Positions 6,432-10,579 of a stretch of DNA of 10,579 nt are shown in pieces (position 1 is the first letter of the stretch; each line of letters begins with the position of its first letter). Source of the stretch: SCRD01 sp046705285 (GTDB taxonomy: Bacteria > Acidobacteriota > Terriglobia > UBA7540); contig JBJKQK010000250.1 in NCBI GenBank assembly GCA_046705285.1, forward strand, positions 1 to 10,579, written 5' to 3'. The notes below the pieces were generated by a model. The model saw nothing but the letters and a program-made list of their open reading frames with translations, was not told where the DNA came from and made no database searches. The position numbers and the translations under genes are program-made.

Positions 6432-7793
6432 CTACGCTTTTCTACCCACGATGAGGCTCGCTGGTCCCGGCAAATGGATTTGCCGTATCTCCTTGAACCC
6501 CGAAGCCTGCAGCCAAGCCGTGTACTCACCGCCGCTATAGGTGCTGCCCGCTGGCGTCCCCACCAGCATATTGAGAGCAAAGAGCGCGGCTTGTTTGGGT
6601 GCAGTCTTGTCGGCCTCGAGAATAAAGTCCTGGATCACCAGACGGCCTTGGGGTGCAAGCGCCTCAAAGCACCGCCGCATCAAATCCTGGATCTCTTCAG
6701 GGCTCAGCATGTGGCAAATGGCCAGCACGAGGACGAGGTCGAAACCCGAGCCGAGGCGATCATGCCGCAGATCTCCCGCCCGCGTCTCGATCCTTGCCTT
6801 GAGACCCGCTTCCTGAATGTGACGTTGCGTAATGGGGAGTACGCTGGGCCGGTCAAGCAGCGTCACATGCACTTTTTCACTCTCTTTCGCAAAGGCAATT
6901 GAATAAGCCCCGGAACCGCCGCCCACATCCAGCAGGCGCTCAACCCCCTCAGTGCCAATGGCTTTCACGACAAGCGGCGCGCGCGCTCCGGCGTTGCGGT
7001 GCATCGCGGCGATGAAATTCTCAGTCCAGTCCCCATCGGGCTCGGCGCCTTCCCGGCGGCTGACTGCGGTGCCAGCGCGGACACAGTCCGTCAGGTTTGA
7101 CCATCGGTGCCAGAGATTAGCAACATGCAGCAAGCCCGCCCGGGCGTTATCCTTCGAGCCCTCCGCAAAGTAGCGCGCCGTGACAGAGGTGTTGCGAAAA
7201 ATCTCTTCTTGTTTACCCAGTAGCCCGATGGCAACCAGCGCGTTCAGCAGCATCTCGGTGGCGCGGGGGTCAGTCGAGATCTTTCGAGCAACGTCGGCGG
7301 CGGTCGATCCAGAGCCGACCGCAGTGAAGACGTCAAGCTCCAAAGCCGTGAGCGCCGCACGGCTTTCCATGTATCCGCGCAGGGTCTGATTCAGGTCATC
7401 GGGAAGCGCTCCGGAGGCATCCCTGGCGCGCTGCGCTGCCATCATTTTGGCGCGATTCGACATGATTTCGGTCCGTAGCGAAGTCACATCGCGATTGACC
7501 AGCCGCTCGACGACACGCCCGTGAACAAAGTGTGATTCGATGATTTCGGGAACGTCAGCCGGCAGCACGCCCGAGTACCAGACGCCCTCCGGGTAGACCA
7601 CAAGATTGGGCCCGCGCTCGCACATGCCCAACGAGCCGCACAGCGTGATCTGGACTTCATCCGCGAGCCCTCGTGCAGCGGTTCCCTTCCGCAGGGCGTC
7701 GATGGTCGCCGCCGAGTCCCGCGCCGCACAGCAGGGTATTCCCACAGGCTTTTTCTGCTGACAGATGAAAACATGATAACGAAAAGGTTCCAT
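6432..7793 (-). CDS. Fusion of [2Fe-2S] thioredoxin-like ferredoxin domain to SAM-dependent O-methyltransferase
   Basis: This 453-residue protein has two parts. Residues 5-98 match a thioredoxin-like [2Fe-2S] ferredoxin: H-V-F-I-C (C11), C21/C22, C52-G-S-L-G-M-C58-E-R-G-P, V-V-Y-P-E-G-V-W-Y, then the helix ending G-R-V-V-E-R-L. The usual Cys-x3-Cys pair is here Cys-x5-Cys. Residues about 135-210 are a winged-helix dimerisation domain like that of plant-type O-methyltransferases and hydroxyneurosporene methyltransferase. Residues 270-453 are a class I methyltransferase: motif I L-L-D-V-G-G-G-S-G (287-295), acidic D314, G-D at 340-341, and A-I-C-H-M-L-S-P-E-E with H361 at the place of the catalytic histidine. 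It should methylate a small molecule using SAM in the cytoplasm; whether the iron-sulphur domain acts in electron transfer, assembly or sensing is unknown. The ATG at 7793 follows AAGGGGG (7798-7804). Confidence 0.88.
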   Translation of the reverse strand: MEPFRYHVFICQQKKPVGIPCCAARDSAATIDALRKGTAARGLADEVQITLCGSLGMCERGPNLVVYPEGVWYSGVLPADVPEIIESHFVHGRVVERLVNRDVTSLRTEIMSNRAKMMAAQRARDASGALPDDLNQTLRGYMESRAALTALELDVFTAVGSGSTAADVARKISTDPRATEMLLNALVAIGLLGKQEEIFRNTSVTARYFAEGSKDNARAGLLHVANLWHRWSNLTDCVRAGTAVSRREGAEPDGDWTENFIAAMHRNAGARAPLVVKAIGTEGVERLLDVGGGSGAYSIAFAKESEKVHVTLLDRPSVLPITQRHIQEAGLKARIETRAGDLRHDRLGSGFDLVLVLAICHMLSPEEIQDLMRRCFEALAPQGRLVIQDFILEADKTAPKQAALFALNMLVGTPAGSTYSGGEYTAWLQASGFKEIRQIHLPGPASLIVGRKA

Positions 7794-7989
7794 GATTCCC
7801 CCTTGCTTTACGATTTGGGAAGGAGGTCACACGTAACCCGCCTCGATGCACGCCGAGTTCTCCTTCCACGGCATTCTTGAATAGTTTCCAGATGTCCGCA
7901 AGCCCAACCACGCCGTCGCTCTCAATTCCCTGCCCGGTCACTTCTTGTGGCGCCACTGTTTCCTGGTCATCCTCCTGAGGTGCACTCAT
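7657..7989 (-). CDS. Doubtful small ORF overlapping the ferredoxin-methyltransferase start
   Basis: An ATG at 7989 opens a 110-codon frame. The first 60 residues read like protein: an acidic start (M-S-A-P-Q-E-D-D-Q-E) and a segment G-L-A-D-I-W-K-L-F-K-N-A-V-E-G-E-L. The last 45 or so residues lie inside the ferredoxin-methyltransferase gene in another frame and look like a shadow. Either a short gene has lost its stop, or this is a chance frame. Its ribosome site is weak (GGA, 5 nt away). Between it and the glucosidase stop (7990-8198) I see no gene, only a plus-strand TTGACA/TGGTAT pair at 8169-8196 with a 16-bp spacer. Confidence 0.3.
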   Translation of the reverse strand: MSAPQEDDQETVAPQEVTGQGIESDGVVGLADIWKLFKNAVEGELGVHRGGLRVTSFPNRKARGNHGTFSLSCFHLSAEKACGNTLLCGAGLGGDHRRPAEGNRCTRARG

Positions 7990-8198
7990 TGCAGTCCGTG
8001 ATTTCGGATTGGATCGGCCTTCTGCTTCAGGGAACGATCGTATCTTTTGTGTTGTTTTTTGTCCCGTGAGAAGGAAAGAAGGGCAAAGGTGAATGAATTC
8101 GGGCCAACATGCACTGGAGTATCGGGCCTCCACATTTTTAGAGAACAATGTCCATCTCAAATCTTCATTTGACAGAAAAGGCCACCCGAATGGTATTC

Positions 8199-10448
8199 CT
8201 ACCTCAGCAAAAATGTTGTGTGCAGTCCCCCTGCCGAGCTGTCTCCTACCCACAAGTCGAACGTTCCAGGCTCGATGCGGAAAACGCTGCTGTTATCCCA
8301 GAAGCCCAACTCCCGGGCCTTGAGCGTGAATCGCACGACGCGGCTTAGCCCCGGCTGCAGGCTGATACGTTCGAAGCCCTTCAACTCCCGTACGGGCTGC
8401 GACAAAGTGGCTACTCGTTGGTGGATGTATAGCTGCGCCACCTCGTCGCCGGCACGATGTCCGGTGTTGGTGATGGTGGCGGAGACTTCGATGCTGCCGT
8501 TGCGGCTCATCGCTGCTGCGCTCAACTCCAGATTGGAGAAACGAAAAGTTGTGTAACTCAAGCCGAAGCCGAAGCGGTAAAGCGGGCCCAGCGGCAGGTC
8601 CAAGTACCGTGAACTGAATCGCGTCTTCATGGTGCCGGGACGTCCCGTGTTTAGGTGATCGTAGTAAATCGGAATCTGGCCTACCGTGCGTGGCACGCTC
8701 ACCGGCAGCTTTCCTCCCGGATCGGCCTCGCCGAACAGCAAGTCGGCTGCGGCATTGCCGACCTCAGTTCCGCCTTCCCAGAGTTCGAGAATTGCCGGCA
8801 CATGCTCCGCTGCCCATGAGATCGTCAACGGATGTCCGTTCATCAATAGCAGCACAACTGGCGTACCGGTTTTGACAATCGCCCTGAGCAGTTGTTCCTG
8901 ATGGCCGGGAAGATTGAGGTAAGCGCGGGATGCTCCCTCGCCAGACATTTCGGCGGTCTCACCAAGCGTCAGAATCGCCACCTGCGCCTGCCGCGCCGCA
9001 ACCACAGCACGGGCAATGCCGGCTTCCGCTTCCGCCGCAGTGTCTCCCTCGACGGCTACTCCTTTTTCTACCAGGATGCGCGCATGGGGCAGCTGCCTTT
9101 TCAGACCGTCCAGAATCGTGACTGTATCCTGAGGATTGCCGTCACCGCTCCAGTGGCTCAACGGTTCCGTGCGGCTGTCTGCCAGCGGACCAATGACGGC
9201 CACTGTTCGGAGGGTCTTGCTGAGCGGCAGGAGGTTGTTGGAATTGCGCAGCAGCACGGCAGATTGCTCTTCCGCCTCCCGCGCCGCGTCGCGGTAGGCA
9301 GGCTTCAGCCAGTGCGTCCGGGCACTCGCCGCATCCGCCGCCGTGTAGGGATGATCAAACAATCCCAATTGGAATTTCAAGCGCAAAATGAGGCGCACGG
9401 CTTCATTCAACTGCGCCATGGAGATGCGCCCATCCGCGACCAGTGAGGGCAATTCTTTGAGGTAGAGGCCGTCGTGCATATCCATGTCCGTGCCGGCGGA
9501 AAGCGCTTCCTGGACAGCTTGTTCCTGGCTGCCGGCGACGCCGTGGGAGATCAGCTCGTTCACAGCATCATAGTCGCTCACAACGAATCCTTTGAAGCCC
9601 CATTCCCCGCGGAGAACCTGTTGCAATAGAAAGCGGTCCTCGACGCCGGGTACACCATTGAGATCGTTGAAAGCTGTCATTATTGACCCGGCGCCGGCTG
9701 CAACGGCTGCATGAAAAGGCGGCAGATAGACGTTCCGCAGCCGTTCGATGGACATATCGGCGGTGTTGTAGTCCCGTCCACCCTCGGCAGCGCCATAGGC
9801 CGCGAAGTGCTTTGCACAGGCCAGCAAGTGATGGGGATCAGCGAGATTACCGCCTTGAAATCCGCGGACCTGCGCCGCCGCCATGGCCGCACCCAGGAAC
9901 GGGTCTTCGCCGGCGCCTTCGGTGATGCGACCCCAACGGGGATCGCGAGCGATATCAACCATCGGGGCAAAGGTCCAGCGCTGGCCGCCTGCGGTAGCCT
10001 CCGCCGCGGCGATTGTGGCCTCCTGCTCTTCCATTTTCGGGTCGAACGATCCCGCCATCGCCAGCGGAATAGGGAAAATTGTCCTATAACCGTGGATCAC
10101 ATCGAAGCCGAATAAGATCGGGATGTGCAGGCGCGACTCCGTAACGGCGATATGCTGCAAGCTGGCAATTTGGGCGGGATTGGTGTCGGAGAAAATCGAC
10201 CCTACGTCGCCCTTGCGGATCAATTCTGGCGTCGCGGCGTCGGCCCGAAGCGCCGTCAACTGCCCAATCTTTTCTCCGGTGGTCATGCGGGCGAGAAGTT
10301 CGTCCACCTGTCTCTCGAGTGGGGATTCTGCAGCAGAGGGTTTTGGCTGTGAAGCTTCGATGCGGCTCTTCGGGACCCACAAAACCGTTGCGAAAACAAG
10401 AGCCAATAGCAAAGCATGAATGCCGCGAAACCATTTGTTCAAGATCAT
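8199..10448 (-). CDS. bglX: Secreted GH3 beta-glucosidase (BglX type)
   Basis: This complete 749-residue glycoside hydrolase family 3 enzyme removes terminal beta-linked glucose (or related sugars) from oligosaccharides. A basic N-terminus and hydrophobic core (A-L-L-L-A-L-V-F-A-T-V-L at 12-23) form a signal peptide, with cleavage likely near A32, so it works in the periplasm or outside. The TIM-barrel domain spans about 45-365, with G-F-D-V-I-H-G (114-120), D-P-R-W-G-R-I-T-E-G (169-178), A-K-H-F-A (212-216) and the nucleophile D292 in V-V-S-D-Y-D. The alpha/beta sandwich domain (about 395-615) has G-E-G-A-S-R, where E504 is the likely acid/base. A C-terminal fibronectin III-like domain (about 650-740) contains N-T-G-x-x-x-G-D-E-V-A-Q-L-Y. 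Length and order are those of BglX. The ATG at 10448 follows GGAGG with a 9-nt gap. Exact sugar preference cannot be read from sequence. Confidence 0.94.
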   Translation of the reverse strand: MILNKWFRGIHALLLALVFATVLWVPKSRIEASQPKPSAAESPLERQVDELLARMTTGEKIGQLTALRADAATPELIRKGDVGSIFSDTNPAQIASLQHIAVTESRLHIPILFGFDVIHGYRTIFPIPLAMAGSFDPKMEEQEATIAAAEATAGGQRWTFAPMVDIARDPRWGRITEGAGEDPFLGAAMAAAQVRGFQGGNLADPHHLLACAKHFAAYGAAEGGRDYNTADMSIERLRNVYLPPFHAAVAAGAGSIMTAFNDLNGVPGVEDRFLLQQVLRGEWGFKGFVVSDYDAVNELISHGVAGSQEQAVQEALSAGTDMDMHDGLYLKELPSLVADGRISMAQLNEAVRLILRLKFQLGLFDHPYTAADAASARTHWLKPAYRDAAREAEEQSAVLLRNSNNLLPLSKTLRTVAVIGPLADSRTEPLSHWSGDGNPQDTVTILDGLKRQLPHARILVEKGVAVEGDTAAEAEAGIARAVVAARQAQVAILTLGETAEMSGEGASRAYLNLPGHQEQLLRAIVKTGTPVVLLLMNGHPLTISWAAEHVPAILELWEGGTEVGNAAADLLFGEADPGGKLPVSVPRTVGQIPIYYDHLNTGRPGTMKTRFSSRYLDLPLGPLYRFGFGLSYTTFRFSNLELSAAAMSRNGSIEVSATITNTGHRAGDEVAQLYIHQRVATLSQPVRELKGFERISLQPGLSRVVRFTLKARELGFWDNSSVFRIEPGTFDLWVGDSSAGGLHTTFLLR

Positions 10449-10540
10449 CAGACAAAACCTCCGGTCATCTGCCTGGCAGCCCGCGGTTCCGGCCAGATAC
10501 GACAGACGGCGCGCACTCAGTGTGATGACATGAACAGAGG

Positions 10541-10554
10541 CTTACGATAGTAAG
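10541..10554. promoter_or_regulatory. Palindrome upstream of the glucosidase gene
   Basis: CTTAC-GATA-GTAAG is a 14-bp inverted repeat centred about 100 bp before the bglX start and could be an operator. Nearby at 10520-10535 TGTGA-N6-GAACA is a half-match to a CRP-type site. Both are only suggestive; the region 10449-10579 has no clear -10/-35 pair that I would defend. Confidence 0.25.
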
Positions 10555-10579
10555 TTCTGGACGGTCATGGCGCCGTTGT

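Noticed and set aside
8169..8196. Plus-strand TTGACA promoter antisense to the glucosidase 3' end
   Set aside because: The -35 is perfect and the spacer is 16 bp, but the -10 (TGGTAT) matches only half of the consensus and no plus-strand gene follows.
1..10579. Mobile element, CRISPR or defence system
   Set aside because: No transposase, integrase, terminal repeats, spaced direct repeats or nuclease genes were found on either strand.

Overview
The window reads as chromosomal DNA of a free-living, moderately GC-rich bacterium. The gene types fit a soil Acidobacteriota-like heterotroph: an exported GH3 glucosidase, a Tat-exported protein possibly of the RIFT-barrel/rhamnogalacturonan-lyase group, and a lone acyl-CoA ligase beside a LuxR-type regulator. 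This assignment rests on gene content and protein style only. I saw no rRNA, tRNA, CRISPR array, insertion sequence or phage gene.

Layout. 1-1415 (minus): 5' part of a large Tat-type exported protein that runs off the left edge. 1416-1765: gap with only weak hairpins and a weak promoter. 1766-3274 (minus): acyl-CoA synthetase with all adenylation motifs. 3275-3402: divergent promoter region. 3403-4422 (plus): regulator with a GNAT-like N-terminus and a LuxR/GerE-type HTH near the C-terminus. 4423-4705: non-coding gap. 4706-4909 (minus): small zinc-ribbon protein with its own promoter. 4910-5216: gap rich in inverted repeats. 5217-5525 (minus): small conserved-looking membrane protein. 5666-6238 (plus): SprT-like zinc metallopeptidase. 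6239-6431: convergent gap with a GC hairpin. 6432-7793 (minus): fusion of a thioredoxin-like [2Fe-2S] ferredoxin domain to an O-methyltransferase. 7657-7989 (minus): doubtful small ORF overlapping the fusion gene's start. 8199-10448 (minus): complete secreted GH3 beta-glucosidase (BglX type). 10449-10579: its upstream region.

Most genes look like independent units, not one pathway. Two pairings suggest joint function. The acyl-CoA ligase and the GNAT/LuxR regulator are divergent from one 128-bp region with overlapping promoter elements, so the regulator may control the ligase, possibly by sensing an acyl or acyl-CoA ligand. The glucosidase and the Tat protein both point to plant or microbial polysaccharide breakdown outside the cytoplasm, but they lie 7 kb apart. 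I find no defence island or obvious new multi-gene system. The most unusual single items are the ferredoxin-methyltransferase fusion and the GNAT-HTH regulator.
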